DNA of 64,000 nt from Gammaproteobacteria bacterium (GTDB taxonomy: Bacteria; Pseudomonadota; Gammaproteobacteria; Pseudomonadales; Halieaceae), in NCBI GenBank assembly GCA_030427085.1, contig JAUHXH010000005.1, positions 310,001 to 374,000 of the forward strand, written 5' to 3'. The notes beneath the pieces were generated by a model. It did no database searches. It was not told where the DNA came from and saw only the letters and a program-made list of their open reading frames with translations. Numbering within the stretch: position 1 is the stretch's first letter; each line of letters opens with the position of its first letter. Below, one piece after another: positions 28,046 to 37,374 of the stretch. A program made the translations under genes and the position numbers.

Positions 28046-28074
28046 GGTGGAAATTCCTCTGAAAAATGGGCCGG

Positions 28075-28926
28075 TCAGGCGAAGTATTCGCGGACCAGCG
28101 CCGGCACACACTGGCGCCAGGCCACTTGCTTGATGGCAAAGTTGTCGCGGATGCGGCTGCAATCGAGCACCCGGCTCAGCGTGCTGTCGCCTTCAGTGCG
28201 CGCGAGGCTGACCGCATCGTTGTCGAGTTGGGCGTACTGTGAGGCACTGGCCAGCAACACTTCTGCAAACTCAAAGCAGGAGGTGGGCTCGGCGCTGCAG
28301 TAGTGATAGATGCCCCAGTTGTCGATACCGGTGCTGAACTGGTCGAGCAGGCCGGAAACCACACGGGCCGCATCCCTTGCCGAGACCGGGGCTCCGCGCT
28401 CGCGATTACCCAGCGTCAAAGGCTCACCCTCGCGCAGGCCTTCCAGAATGCGCGTCATGGTGTTGGCACCGGTAGCGCCGAACACCGGACCCAGCCGCAG
28501 TATCAGGTGCTGCTCGCATTTGTCCCGCACCGCACCTTCCGCCGCCAGCAACAATTCACCTACGGACTCGCTGCTGTCGGGGTAGTCCTCTTCGCTGTAG
28601 GCCCGCTCGCTCTCACCGGAGAACACGCGGGCAGAAGACAGGAAAAACAGGCTGCGGTCATCCACCTGGCAAACCCGCGCCAGCCAGTGTGTGCGGTCGA
28701 TATCGGCATCGTGCAGTCGAACTCCGCCGTCAACGGCCGCCTGGATGCGGGTATCCACCACGAAATCACAGTCTGCGCGGCGCAGTGCCTTTTTCAGGCG
28801 GCGTTCACTTTTCCAGCGGCAATCAGAGCGCGGCAGCGCCACTACATCGTCGCCACGCAGCCGCATATGGCTTTCCAGCCGCTGCCCCACGGGAGTATCT
28901 GATCCAATGATAAGTGCCCTGGTCAT
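28075..28926 (-). CDS. RmlD/SDR-like NAD(P)-binding protein lacking the catalytic Tyr/Lys
   Basis: A 283-residue extended short-chain dehydrogenase/epimerase-like protein. The N-terminus ALIIGSDTPVGQRL is a Rossmann GxxGxxG variant (GSDTPVG), and FFLSSARVFSG, HLILRLGPVFG and CSRIRDNFAIK match RmlD-type order. Where RmlD has the active-site YGxxK, this protein reads VGELLLAAE, so Tyr and Lys are both replaced. It therefore may bind a sugar nucleotide or NADP without catalysis. It lies upstream of moaB-moeA on the same strand, an unusual pairing. Confidence 0.75.
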   Translation of the reverse strand: MTRALIIGSDTPVGQRLESHMRLRGDDVVALPRSDCRWKSERRLKKALRRADCDFVVDTRIQAAVDGGVRLHDADIDRTHWLARVCQVDDRSLFFLSSARVFSGESERAYSEEDYPDSSESVGELLLAAEGAVRDKCEQHLILRLGPVFGATGANTMTRILEGLREGEPLTLGNRERGAPVSARDAARVVSGLLDQFSTGIDNWGIYHYCSAEPTSCFEFAEVLLASASQYAQLDNDAVSLARTEGDSTLSRVLDCSRIRDNFAIKQVAWRQCVPALVREYFA

Positions 28927-28982
28927 GGGGTCTGATTTGCGCGCCGTTTTACTGTTTCAAAGAGAGCAATTCTAACCGGGCC

Positions 28983-29033
28983 ATGCGGGCGACGAAAGGG
29001 ACCGAGCACCTGAAGTGCGACAACGTGCCGCAT
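28983..29033 (+). promoter_or_regulatory. Possible structured RNA leader before TonB receptor gene
   Basis: Outer arms ATGCGG (28983-28988) and CCGCAT (29028-29033) pair perfectly and enclose an inner hairpin GCAC-CTGAA-GTGC (29006-29018). It matches no riboswitch class I know. It could equally be chance pairing in GC-rich DNA. Confidence 0.25.
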
Positions 29034-29123
29034 TGGGCGGAGCTACCACGCCGCTTAAAATATTGCGCCTTTTCAAATTCATACAGCATTCCATTACTGA
29101 CAGCGCACTGTTCGGGAGCCCCC

Positions 29124-31241
29124 ATGCGAAGCAATACCTCTCTTCCTGTGCTGATGGCCAGCACCCTTTTGGCCATCCCATCACAGGCCAGCGAACTGCC
29201 CCGAGACGGCGAGAATATGGAAACCGTCGTGGTCACCGGCACCCGCGAGGCGCGCAATGTGATGGATGTTCCGGAGGCCATCCAGGCCTTCGACCAGGCG
29301 CAGATTGAGGCGGTCTCACCATCACACCCCAGTGAAATCCTCAACCGCGCCGCCGGCGTGCATGTGAACAATCTGGGCGGCGAGGGCCATATGACCGCTA
29401 TCCGCCAACCCATTACTACCCGCGGGGTGTATCTGTTCCTGGAAGACGGCGTACCGGTGAGACCCACCGGCTTCTTTAACCACAATGCGCTTTACGAAGT
29501 GAATATCCCCCAGAGTGGCCGCCTGGAAGTGACCAAAGGGCCCGGCTCGGCACTGTACGGCAGCGACGCCATCGGCGGCATTATCAACGCCATCAGCAAG
29601 CCGCCACCGGCCAGCACCGAGGCCATGCTCAACCTCGAGGCCGGTTCCTACGGCTGGGGGCGCGCCCTGATCTCCGCCGGGGGCACCGTGGGCCAACACG
29701 GCGTGGAACTCAACCTGAACCTCACCGATAACGAAGGCTTCCGCGATGCAGGCGACTACAGCCGCGTGTCCTTCACGGGCCGCTGGGACTACGCCGTCAG
29801 CGACACCCTGCGCATTAAAACCGTGTGGTCTTACACCGAAGTGGACCAGAGCGGCATTTCCGGGCTGGAGGAAGACGACTACCACCATCACGTGGAATTC
29901 AATGAGTTTCACGGTGACACCGCATTCCGCGACGTGCAGGCGCTGGTGGCCTCCTCAGAGTTTGCCTGGACCCTGGACGAACAGCGCCTGCTGACCCTGA
30001 CCCCGTACGTGCGCGACAACAGCACCAACATGGCGCCTTCGTGGATGGTTACCTACGACCCCAATACCCGCGAGAGCGAGTTCAGCTCCATCGGCATGCT
30101 GGGTAAATACCGCCACATCGCCAGTGATCGCCTGCAGTGGATCGCCGGTATCGACCTGGACTACACCCCCTCTGACTACCGGGAGGAGGCTGTCAGCCAC
30201 AGCATTGACGGCGACATTTACACCGGATTTTCACCGCTGGGCGTGCTCAACTACGAGTACGAAGCTACTCAAACCTCGGTATCACCTTACTTCCAGGTGG
30301 AGTACCGCATCACCGATAACCTGATTGCCAGCCTCGGCGGCCGCTATGACTACTTCGACATCGACTACGACAACCAGCTACCTGACGACTACCCTACCTC
30401 GGTATTCATCCCACAGCTCGGTCGTCCGGTCACACACTACCGCGCCGACGACCAGTCCGTGAGCTTCGACCAGTTCAGCCCCAAAGTGGGCCTGGTTTAC
30501 CAGTTCAATGACGAACACGCCGCTTACGCCAACTATCGCCACGCCTTCTCCATTCCGTCGGTAGGCACCCTGTTCCGCTCCGGCACCACCGGCAACACTG
30601 AGTCGCTGGAACCGATCAAGGCCGACAGTTATGAATTGGGCTTGCGCGGCAACGTTGCGCCCTGGCTGCGCTACGATCTGGCGCTGTATCACATGGCCAT
30701 CACCGACGACATCATCAGCGTGGTCAACGGCTTCCAGCGCAACGTTTACAACGCGGGTGAAACTGACCACAGCGGCATCGAGATCGCCTTGAGCGGCAGC
30801 TTCGAGTCCGGACTGGCTTACGCCTTTGCCTACACGCACACCGACCAGACCTACAAGGGCTTCTCCTACACCTGCTGCTTCCCCTCACAGAACGTGGACG
30901 TGAGCGGCAACGATGTGGGCAAGGCACCGGAGAGTATCGCCAACGTCACGCTGGCCTACGTACCCCCGGCGCTGCCTGCCCTGCGGATGGAACTGGAGTG
31001 GGAGCACCTCGGCGAGTACTACACCGATGAAACCAATACCTCCACCTACGACGGCCACGACCTGCTGAATCTACGCGCCAGCTACGACCTGAGCGCGGCA
31101 CTGGAGTTGTACGCCCGCGTGCAAAACCTGGCGGACGAGCGCTACTCGACCTACACATCCAACCAGGTCGGCGACCCGGACATCAGCTACCGTCCGGGGC
31201 TGCCGCGCGCAGCCTTCGCCGGATTCCGCTACAACTTCTAA
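29124..31241 (+). CDS. TonB-dependent outer-membrane receptor
   Basis: A 705-residue receptor. A signal peptide ends near ASELP; an ETVVVTGTREARNV TonB-box-like segment follows, then the plug domain (PSEILNRAAGVHVNN, TRGVYLFLEDGVPV, GPGSALYGSDAIGGIINAISK) and a 22-strand barrel ending in PGLPRAAFAGFRYNF with terminal Phe. The ATG at 29124 has GGGAG 6 bases upstream. It is followed after 12 bp by a PepSY membrane protein, a common arrangement for siderophore receptors. The substrate is unknown; no Fur box was seen upstream, so iron control is not shown. Confidence 0.92.
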   Translation: MRSNTSLPVLMASTLLAIPSQASELPRDGENMETVVVTGTREARNVMDVPEAIQAFDQAQIEAVSPSHPSEILNRAAGVHVNNLGGEGHMTAIRQPITTRGVYLFLEDGVPVRPTGFFNHNALYEVNIPQSGRLEVTKGPGSALYGSDAIGGIINAISKPPPASTEAMLNLEAGSYGWGRALISAGGTVGQHGVELNLNLTDNEGFRDAGDYSRVSFTGRWDYAVSDTLRIKTVWSYTEVDQSGISGLEEDDYHHHVEFNEFHGDTAFRDVQALVASSEFAWTLDEQRLLTLTPYVRDNSTNMAPSWMVTYDPNTRESEFSSIGMLGKYRHIASDRLQWIAGIDLDYTPSDYREEAVSHSIDGDIYTGFSPLGVLNYEYEATQTSVSPYFQVEYRITDNLIASLGGRYDYFDIDYDNQLPDDYPTSVFIPQLGRPVTHYRADDQSVSFDQFSPKVGLVYQFNDEHAAYANYRHAFSIPSVGTLFRSGTTGNTESLEPIKADSYELGLRGNVAPWLRYDLALYHMAITDDIISVVNGFQRNVYNAGETDHSGIEIALSGSFESGLAYAFAYTHTDQTYKGFSYTCCFPSQNVDVSGNDVGKAPESIANVTLAYVPPALPALRMELEWEHLGEYYTDETNTSTYDGHDLLNLRASYDLSAALELYARVQNLADERYSTYTSNQVGDPDISYRPGLPRAAFAGFRYNF

Positions 31242-31253
31242 GGCAGCAACATT

Positions 31254-32744
31254 ATGGCCACCACCAAAGCCCGCGCCATCCAGTTCGCCCGCCGCAGCCA
31301 TCTGGTGCTGGCCTGGTGCGCCCTGATCGCGCTGTGCCTGTTCATCCTGTCCGCCCTGACCCACCCGCTGATGGTGTGGACCGGCCCTCAGGCCGCGCGC
31401 TTCTTCCCGCCCACACTCACCGTGTCGGCGGACAGTGTTAGCGGACTGCTCGATGCGTCACGCGCGCTTCCCCAGGGAGCGGGCATGCAGGTCGGCAAGG
31501 TCGTGCCCAGCGAATCGGGCCCACTGTTTCAGGTAACGCGCAATAGCAGCGAGCCGCGCGAATATTATGCACTGGATGACACCGGCACGGCCCTGGCAGA
31601 CCAGGACCGCGAGCAGGCCATCTGGCTGGCGCGCTATTACAGCGGCAGCACCGCGCCGGTGGCCTCCACCCGCTTCGTCGACAGCTTTTCGGCGGAGTAC
31701 CCCTGGGTCAATCGCCTGCTGCCCGTGTACGAGGTGCGTTTTGACACGCCCGACGACCTGACCCTTTTTGTCCACACCGAAACCAGCGCCCTGGGCAGTA
31801 TCAACAACAACTGGAAGCGGGGCCTGCAAACCGTATTCCAGTGGTTCCACACCTGGTCCTGGCTGGATGACTTTCCAACCCTGCGGGTGCTTGTTGTGGC
31901 CATCCTGCTGCTGAGCTTGTTGAGCATGTTGATCGGTGGCGGCGTGCTGCTGGCCCTGTTGCGCAGACGCAGTAAACCCACAACACTGCGGCGCCTGCAT
32001 CGCGGGTTGGCGTGGGGAGTTGCCCTGCCGCTGGCGGGATTGTTGATCAGTGCGACGTATCACCTGTTCCAGGCCGAATATGGCCCTGCCCCCTCGGGGA
32101 TGCGGCTGTCCCCGGCGCTGCCACTGGCGCAGCTTCCTGAAGCGGGTGGCGACCACCCATCATTACTGTCAGGCCGCGAACTGAACAGTTTGAGCTTGCT
32201 CGCGCCCGAGGGGCGCTGGCTGGTGAGAGCCAGCCTGGCCCAGCGCGATGCGAAGCCTGCAACCGGCGGCCCACACGCCCACCACGTGCAGTCGCTGGCC
32301 GCGCGCGAACGACGCTTTGATGGTTTGCCGAGTGAACGCGGCGCGGTGTTTATCGATCTGATGACGGGACAAAGGTCGGCCTTGAATGATCGCGACCTCG
32401 CCCTGCAGTTGGCCAGTGAATTCCTGGGCCTGGAAGAAAATGCTGCACTGTCTGCCCATCTGATCACGCACTTCGGCGGCGGCTACGACTTTCGCAACAA
32501 ACGTTTGCCGGTGTGGCGCGTGGATCACGGCAGCGACACAGTCTTCATCGACCCGGTGACTGGCATCCTCGTGGAACAAATTAATGCTTTGCAGCAAGCG
32601 GAGCGCCTGTCTTTCTCTCTGCTACACAAGTGGAACATGTTGGTACCACTGCTCGGCCGCACCGGTCGCGACGTTGTGGTGGTGGTATTCCTGCTGATAC
32701 TCGCCGGCTTCGCCGGCATGGGTTTCGCATTGCGCAGGCGCTAA
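31254..32744 (+). CDS. PepSY-domain inner-membrane protein
   Basis: A 496-residue protein with about four membrane segments: one near the N-terminus (residues 18-42), two central (about 205-235 and 262-285) and one at the C-terminus (about 468-490). Histidines sit at helix edges (WFHTWSW, LHRGLAWG, SATYHLF, LLHKWNML), and periplasmic PepSY regions lie between. This matches the PepSY-associated transmembrane family, which includes FoxB-like ferric-siderophore reductases. Cotranscribed with the TonB receptor 12 bp upstream. A reductase role is inferred from context. Confidence 0.82.
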   Translation: MATTKARAIQFARRSHLVLAWCALIALCLFILSALTHPLMVWTGPQAARFFPPTLTVSADSVSGLLDASRALPQGAGMQVGKVVPSESGPLFQVTRNSSEPREYYALDDTGTALADQDREQAIWLARYYSGSTAPVASTRFVDSFSAEYPWVNRLLPVYEVRFDTPDDLTLFVHTETSALGSINNNWKRGLQTVFQWFHTWSWLDDFPTLRVLVVAILLLSLLSMLIGGGVLLALLRRRSKPTTLRRLHRGLAWGVALPLAGLLISATYHLFQAEYGPAPSGMRLSPALPLAQLPEAGGDHPSLLSGRELNSLSLLAPEGRWLVRASLAQRDAKPATGGPHAHHVQSLAARERRFDGLPSERGAVFIDLMTGQRSALNDRDLALQLASEFLGLEENAALSAHLITHFGGGYDFRNKRLPVWRVDHGSDTVFIDPVTGILVEQINALQQAERLSFSLLHKWNMLVPLLGRTGRDVVVVVFLLILAGFAGMGFALRRR

Positions 32745-32769
32745 AAAAATCGGGGGCCGAAGCCCCCGA
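32743..32769 (-). terminator. Terminator of the second TonB receptor gene
   Basis: On the minus strand TCGGGGGC-TTCG-GCCCCCGA is followed by TTTTTTT, a strong intrinsic terminator. On the plus strand the tail is AAAATG, so it is poor for the PepSY gene, whose stop it touches. Confidence 0.87.
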
Positions 32770-32794
32770 AAATGCCTCACTCAATCCGGTCTGA

Positions 32795-35158
32795 TCAGAA
32801 CGCCACCTGCAGGCTGAGCCAGTAGTTACGGCTTGGCGCCATCACGTTGTAGTGGTCGGTGAACTGCACCTCATCGGAATCCGCCTCATAGATTCCATCG
32901 CCGTTCAGGTCGACAAAATCGGTGTCATACGTGGTGAAATCTTCGTCCAGCAAGTTGTTCACCCGGCCGGTGAGGGTGATGTTGCTGGTGATGGCATAGC
33001 GCACGCCCAGGTTCCACAGGTCGTAGTTCTCGTAGTACTGCGCCTGGTCCAGTACATCGTTCCAGCCGCGGTAACGGTCGGAGCGAAGCTCGCCCTGCAG
33101 CGACAGTGTCAGGCTGTCCAGCACCTGCCAGTCCAGGGTGACGTTGGCCATGTGTTCGGCGGTATTGGTCAGGGGCTCCCCTTCGTTCGAGCCACTCTTT
33201 TGTTCACTGTCGGTCCAGGTGTAGTTGGCATTCAGGGTCCACGCAGGGCTGATCAGATAGCGCCCGGCCATTTCAATACCCTGTACGTCCACCTCATCAA
33301 TGTTGATCTTCTGGCTGTACGTGCTGTAGCCGAGGTCACCATAGCTGCCGAGGTTTACGCAGGGTCGCGCACCGCCTGTGGTTTCACAACTGAACACCGT
33401 GTCACCGCGGGCAATTTTGTCCTCGAACTGGGTGTTGAAGTAGGTGACGTTGAATCGGTGACCGTCGGCACCATCCCAGTACAGCGCTACTTCGCTGTTC
33501 ACGCTGGTTTCCGGCTCCAGGTCCGGATTGCCGGCGAAGGGCGAGGTGCCCTGGCCGCCGAATCCGGTGATACCGTCGTAGAGGTCGGTGGTCTGCGGCG
33601 TCTTGTAGCCTGTTGATACACCACCCTTAACGGTCCAGGTACTGTTCAGGCTGTAAACACCGTACAGGCGCGGTGATACGTGACTGCCAAACACATCGTG
33701 ATCGTCATAGCGCACACCGGCAGTCAGCGTGAAGGGATCCACCGGGGTCCAGCTATCCTCAACAAACAGCGAGTACATTTTCTGTTCCTGCACACCACCG
33801 GGCTGGTCGCTCTCCATACCGAACACACCATCTACCAGCTCACCATCAATCATCTGGCCACCAACCACCAGCATGTGACGGCCAAAGGCCTCCAATGGAA
33901 TGTTCAGGTTGGCGTCGAGGGTGTACTGGCTGCTGTCGAGCGGGCGCGCGGGGCGCGGCAGGAAGGTGCTTTCAGCCAGTGCCTTGCGCTCCTCCTCGCT
34001 CATGCCGGCGTAAGCACCGGTGGCGTAGTACATTTCCGCCAGGTGCTGGCGCTCCGACACCGTCAACGGCAGTGTACGACCATCGTTGGCCGTATCTACA
34101 TAAGACAGCGCTATGTAGCTGGTGCCGAAGTCCCAATTACCCTCATGGCTCACCGACCACCACTCGCGGGAAAACTCCTGATCGGCGGCGTAACCGGCTC
34201 GCGGGTTCAAAGCGCCACGGCGCTCCTGCCACAGGGCTTCGATATTGTCTTTGGTTCCCAGTGGATAGCTGAGCTGCCCGGACTCGGGGTCTACGAACGG
34301 CGTGTTGTCGTAAATCTGGGTAGAGTTGTCGTAGTCTGCGCGAATGGTGTTACGTTCATTCGGCGTCCAGGTCAGGGTGGCGCCGTACTCTTCCATCTCG
34401 CTTTCAACGGTTTTGCCGCCGCCACCAAAGCCGACACTGCGGTAGTGCAGATCCCCATTGGGATCCACCGCGGGCTCCAGTTCGGGGGACGAGGGGTCGG
34501 ACTCGTAGTAGGTGCCACGGATACCCAAGGCCAGCGTGTCCTTGATCAGCGGGCCGGCGGCGGTGAAATCAAACTGCCTGTCGTCACCGAAGTCACTGTT
34601 TTCCTGCACCGTACCGTTCATGCTGACGCTGCCATACCAGCGGTCCGTTACTTTTTTGGTGATGATATTGATCACACCACCCATTGCATCGGCGCCGTAG
34701 AGGGTGGAAGCCGGGCCGCGCACCACTTCGATCCGCTCGATCGCCTCAGCCGGCGGCATGTGGCCGAAGGCATTACCACCAAAGTTGTTTGGATAAATGT
34801 CGCCGTGATTGTTTTGACGCTTGCCGTCGATCAGGTAGAGGGTGTACTCGCCCGTCAGGCCGCGCATGCTGACGCTGCCCTGCCCGGTCTTGTCGCGGGT
34901 GGTGCCGATATCGATCCCTTCCTGGTAGCGCAGCATATCCAGCAGATTGACGTGGGGGCGGCTGAGAATTTCTGCCTGGGAGATGACCGAGATGCTGGCC
35001 GGTGCTTCGGTGATTTTCTGTTCGAAGCGGCTGGCGGTTACCACAACCTCTTCAAACTGTTTTGGCTCTGTTGCCTCAGCGCCCAGCGCCAGCTCACAGA
35101 CACTCGCAGAAATTGCCGCAGCCAATAGCCCGCGACGTTGAATTGATTTTTTCACCAC
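32795..35158 (-). CDS. TonB-dependent siderophore receptor (FepA/CirA-like)
   Basis: A 787-residue outer-membrane receptor. Signal peptide (to about ALGAEA), TonB-box region EEVVVTASRFEQ, plug with PHVNLLDMLRYQEGIDIG, VSMRGLTGEYTLYLIDGKRQNN and RGPASTLYGADAMGGVINIITKK, then a barrel ending NYWLSLQVAF. The plug wording resembles the colicin I/enterobactin receptor group; catecholate siderophore uptake is inferred. A DxNxDG-like DLNGDGIYEADSDE loop near the C-terminus could bind calcium. It starts at tandem GTG codons (35158 or 35155) after GGGGGA. A Fur box lies 32 bp upstream and a terminator downstream, making it a single-gene iron-regulated unit. Confidence 0.92.
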   Translation of the reverse strand: MVKKSIQRRGLLAAAISASVCELALGAEATEPKQFEEVVVTASRFEQKITEAPASISVISQAEILSRPHVNLLDMLRYQEGIDIGTTRDKTGQGSVSMRGLTGEYTLYLIDGKRQNNHGDIYPNNFGGNAFGHMPPAEAIERIEVVRGPASTLYGADAMGGVINIITKKVTDRWYGSVSMNGTVQENSDFGDDRQFDFTAAGPLIKDTLALGIRGTYYESDPSSPELEPAVDPNGDLHYRSVGFGGGGKTVESEMEEYGATLTWTPNERNTIRADYDNSTQIYDNTPFVDPESGQLSYPLGTKDNIEALWQERRGALNPRAGYAADQEFSREWWSVSHEGNWDFGTSYIALSYVDTANDGRTLPLTVSERQHLAEMYYATGAYAGMSEEERKALAESTFLPRPARPLDSSQYTLDANLNIPLEAFGRHMLVVGGQMIDGELVDGVFGMESDQPGGVQEQKMYSLFVEDSWTPVDPFTLTAGVRYDDHDVFGSHVSPRLYGVYSLNSTWTVKGGVSTGYKTPQTTDLYDGITGFGGQGTSPFAGNPDLEPETSVNSEVALYWDGADGHRFNVTYFNTQFEDKIARGDTVFSCETTGGARPCVNLGSYGDLGYSTYSQKINIDEVDVQGIEMAGRYLISPAWTLNANYTWTDSEQKSGSNEGEPLTNTAEHMANVTLDWQVLDSLTLSLQGELRSDRYRGWNDVLDQAQYYENYDLWNLGVRYAITSNITLTGRVNNLLDEDFTTYDTDFVDLNGDGIYEADSDEVQFTDHYNVMAPSRNYWLSLQVAF

Positions 35159-35189
35159 ATCCCCCAGAGTTGATACAAAAACAAATCAG

Positions 35190-35208
35190 AATGCGAATTA
35201 TTATTATT
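35190..35208. promoter_or_regulatory. Fur box upstream of TonB receptor
   Basis: AATGCGAATTATTATTATT agrees with 16 of the 18 defined positions of the Fur inverted-repeat consensus AATGAGAATNATTCTCATT. It lies in an AT-rich stretch 32 bp before the receptor start, where a promoter is expected, predicting repression by iron-loaded Fur. Confidence 0.75.
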
Positions 35209-35267
35209 AATAAATAAAAAATCCAGTCCTTTCTTTGATCACACGGGATTGCGTGGGCGGTACAACG

Positions 35268-35293
35268 AAAAAACCCTGCCGTAGCAGGGTTTT
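35268..35293 (-). terminator. Terminator after ssb
   Basis: On the minus strand AAAACCCTGC-TACG-GCAGGGTTTTTT forms a 10-bp stem with a T-run, 42 bp after the ssb stop. It ends the ssb transcript before the divergent region of the TonB receptor gene. Confidence 0.88.
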
Positions 35294-35334
35294 CAGGGTC
35301 GACATCTTGTCACCCGTAAGAGTGACCGCTGGAT

Positions 35335-35847
35335 TCAGAACGGAATATCGTCGTCGAAATCATTGAAGTCGGCGGGTGCAGCACCTTGTTGTTGAGGGCG
35401 ACCGCCCGCCGCGGCCTGGGGTGCCGCCTGCTGCGGTGCACCACCACTGGGTTGCGAGTGACCACCCTGATCGTAGCTCTGGTCGTAACCGCCGCCCTGG
35501 CCGCCACCGCGGCTGTCCAGCATTTGCATCTCACTGGCCACCACCTCGGTGGTGTAACGGTCCTGCCCGTCCTGCCCCTGCCATTTGCGCGTGCGCAGGG
35601 CACCTTCCACGTAAACTTTGGAGCCTTTGCGCAGATATTCACCGGCAATCTCCGCCAGGCGATTGAAAAACACCACCCGGTGCCACTCAGTGCGCTCCTG
35701 CTGCTGACCAGTGTTTTTGTCTTTCCAGGTCTCCGAGGTAGCCAGCGACACATTGGTGATGGCAGCGCCGGCCTGCGAATAGCGGGTTTCTGGATCGTTG
35801 CCCAGGTTGCCGACCAGAATTACTTTGTTCACGCCCCGTGACGCCAT
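35335..35847 (-). CDS. ssb: Single-stranded DNA-binding protein
   Basis: A 170-residue protein. The OB fold fills residues 1-110 ([31 protein letters not shown]-like [38 protein letters not shown]). A Gly/Gln/Pro-rich linker follows, and the tail [11 protein letters not shown] is the conserved acidic C-terminus that recruits partner proteins. AGAGGAA precedes the ATG. It lies downstream of an MFS gene that is divergent from uvrA, the usual Pseudomonas order. Confidence 0.98.
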   Translation of the reverse strand: MASRGVNKVILVGNLGNDPETRYSQAGAAITNVSLATSETWKDKNTGQQQERTEWHRVVFFNRLAEIAGEYLRKGSKVYVEGALRTRKWQGQDGQDRYTTEVVASEMQMLDSRGGGQGGGYDQSYDQGGHSQPSGGAPQQAAPQAAAGGRPQQQGAAPADFNDFDDDIPF

Positions 35848-35993
35848 GATTATTCCTCTATTTGGGCTGATATTGCCGAGCTGGCAGGCTCCGAACTATA
35901 GCAATCCCACCCTCTAATTGCGACTACAGGAGCGCTCAGATAGGATCAGATTCAGCCCCAGGAACAACTGACTGGGCGGCCACGCGGGGAGCA

Positions 35994-37202
35994 TTAAACC
36001 GGGCTGTTCTCCGGCGGCGGCGCGACCTGGGGAACCGGCAGGGCAAACGCCAGCCAGACCACGAGCAGCGCCAGACACAGGCCCGCGAGCGAGGCTGGCC
36101 CGAACACCTGCAATACCCATCCCCCCAGGGCCCCACCAGCGAAGGCACCCATGAACTGGCAGGTGGAATAGACCCCCAGTGCCGTTCCCCGACCACCGGG
36201 AAATACCGTCCTGCTAACCAGGGAAGGCAGCGTCGCCTCCAAATAGTTAAAGCCGACAAAGAACAGCCAGAGGGCGAGATACCACCACAGCGTACCCTGC
36301 GCGAAGCCAATCATGGCGAGCGCCACCACCAGCGCAGCGATCCCGGTGGCGAACATCTGCCGGATGCGGCCATAGCGTTCCGCCTGTCGCATCAGAGGCA
36401 CCATGCCCAGCAGCGACAACAGCACCACCGGCAGATACACCTGCCAGTGACGGGAGCGATCGATCCCCAGGCCACCTTCCAGCAGTTCGGGGATGAGCAG
36501 GAAGCTCGCCATCAACACAAAGTGCAGGACAAATACGCCGGCATTCAAGCGCCGTAGCCCGCTGTGATTCAAACTACGCAGCAGCAACCGGCCACGGGTA
36601 CCGGCGTCGCCGTATTCCACCTGTGGCGCCGGCGGTGTGGGCACCACCAGCGAGACGATAGCAATGCCGCCAAGGGCCAGCACTGCAGTCAGGCCAAACA
36701 CGCTTGCCAGGCCACCCTGCGCCGCCACTGCGGGCCCGAGCACAAGAGAGACGGCGAAGGACATACCAATACTGGCACCCACCAGGGCCATGGCCTTGGT
36801 ACGTTGCTCGTCGCGCGTCAGGTCGGCAACCAGGGCCATCAGGCTACCGGCGATGGCTCCCGCACCCTGCAGGGCACGGCCAATCACGATACCAGTTACG
36901 GAGTCGGCCATCGCCGCAAGCACCGAGCCGGCGGCGAACAATAACAGCCCCCCGACAATCACCGGCTTGCGGCCAATACGGTCTGACAGCATCCCGAGCG
37001 GAACCTGCATCAACGCCTGGGTAAGGCCGTAAATACCGAGGGCCAGGCCGATCAGTGCCGGGCTGGCGCCAGGCATATCCGTGGCGTACAGTGCCAACAG
37101 CGGCAACACCATGAACAGGCCCAGCATGCGAAAGCTGTACAGGGTCGCGAGCGAGGCAGTGGCGCGTCGCTCCAGGCTGGTCATGGGGTTGCGGGTAATC
37201 AT
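35994..37202 (-). CDS. Major facilitator superfamily transporter (YajR-like)
   Basis: A 402-residue inner-membrane protein with about 12 helices. MFS motif A is visible as [16 protein letters not shown], and [21 protein letters not shown] matches the motif B/C region. It lacks an obvious cytosolic C-terminal extension such as the one in E. coli YajR. The ATG at 37202 is selected because GGAG lies 5 bases upstream; longer frames run into the uvrA promoter area. It is probably a drug/H+ antiporter-like efflux protein; substrate unknown. Conserved neighbour of uvrA and ssb. Confidence 0.88.
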   Translation of the reverse strand: MITRNPMTSLERRATASLATLYSFRMLGLFMVLPLLALYATDMPGASPALIGLALGIYGLTQALMQVPLGMLSDRIGRKPVIVGGLLLFAAGSVLAAMADSVTGIVIGRALQGAGAIAGSLMALVADLTRDEQRTKAMALVGASIGMSFAVSLVLGPAVAAQGGLASVFGLTAVLALGGIAIVSLVVPTPPAPQVEYGDAGTRGRLLLRSLNHSGLRRLNAGVFVLHFVLMASFLLIPELLEGGLGIDRSRHWQVYLPVVLLSLLGMVPLMRQAERYGRIRQMFATGIAALVVALAMIGFAQGTLWWYLALWLFFVGFNYLEATLPSLVSRTVFPGGRGTALGVYSTCQFMGAFAGGALGGWVLQVFGPASLAGLCLALLVVWLAFALPVPQVAPPPENSPV

Positions 37203-37305
37203 GGAGGCTCCGTTCGGGGGCCTCATTCTACCCGTGCCCGCCGCACTGAACCAGCCAGCCACAGGCTTCACCGCCCTAGCCCGCCAGAGTCAGGGGCAAG
37301 GAAAT

Positions 37306-37335
37306 TTGGCCCCAAGAGCTTTCGCCACATATAAT
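37306..37335 (+). promoter_or_regulatory. Candidate uvrA promoter
   Basis: A perfect -10 TATAAT (37330-37335) with a weak -35 TTGGCC (37306-37311) at 18 bp, about 40 bases before the uvrA ATG. No CTGTN8ACAG LexA box is visible between the MFS and uvrA genes. Confidence 0.45.
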
Positions 37336-37374
37336 TTCGGGTTCACTCGCTGTTTCATCATTTGCGGTCAAAGC

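Noticed and set aside
28927-29123. Search for a Fur box before the first TonB receptor
   Set aside because: No stretch matches the 19-bp inverted repeat acceptably, unlike the site at 35190.
33680-35128. A long open frame on the plus strand opposite the second TonB receptor gene
   Set aside because: It is the antisense shadow of a GC-rich coding region; the minus-strand frame has full receptor domains, a start region, Fur box and terminator, while the plus frame shows no family features.
37203-37374. Search for a LexA box shared by uvrA and ssb region
   Set aside because: No CTGTN8ACAG-like sequence is seen; only a TATAAT promoter element.
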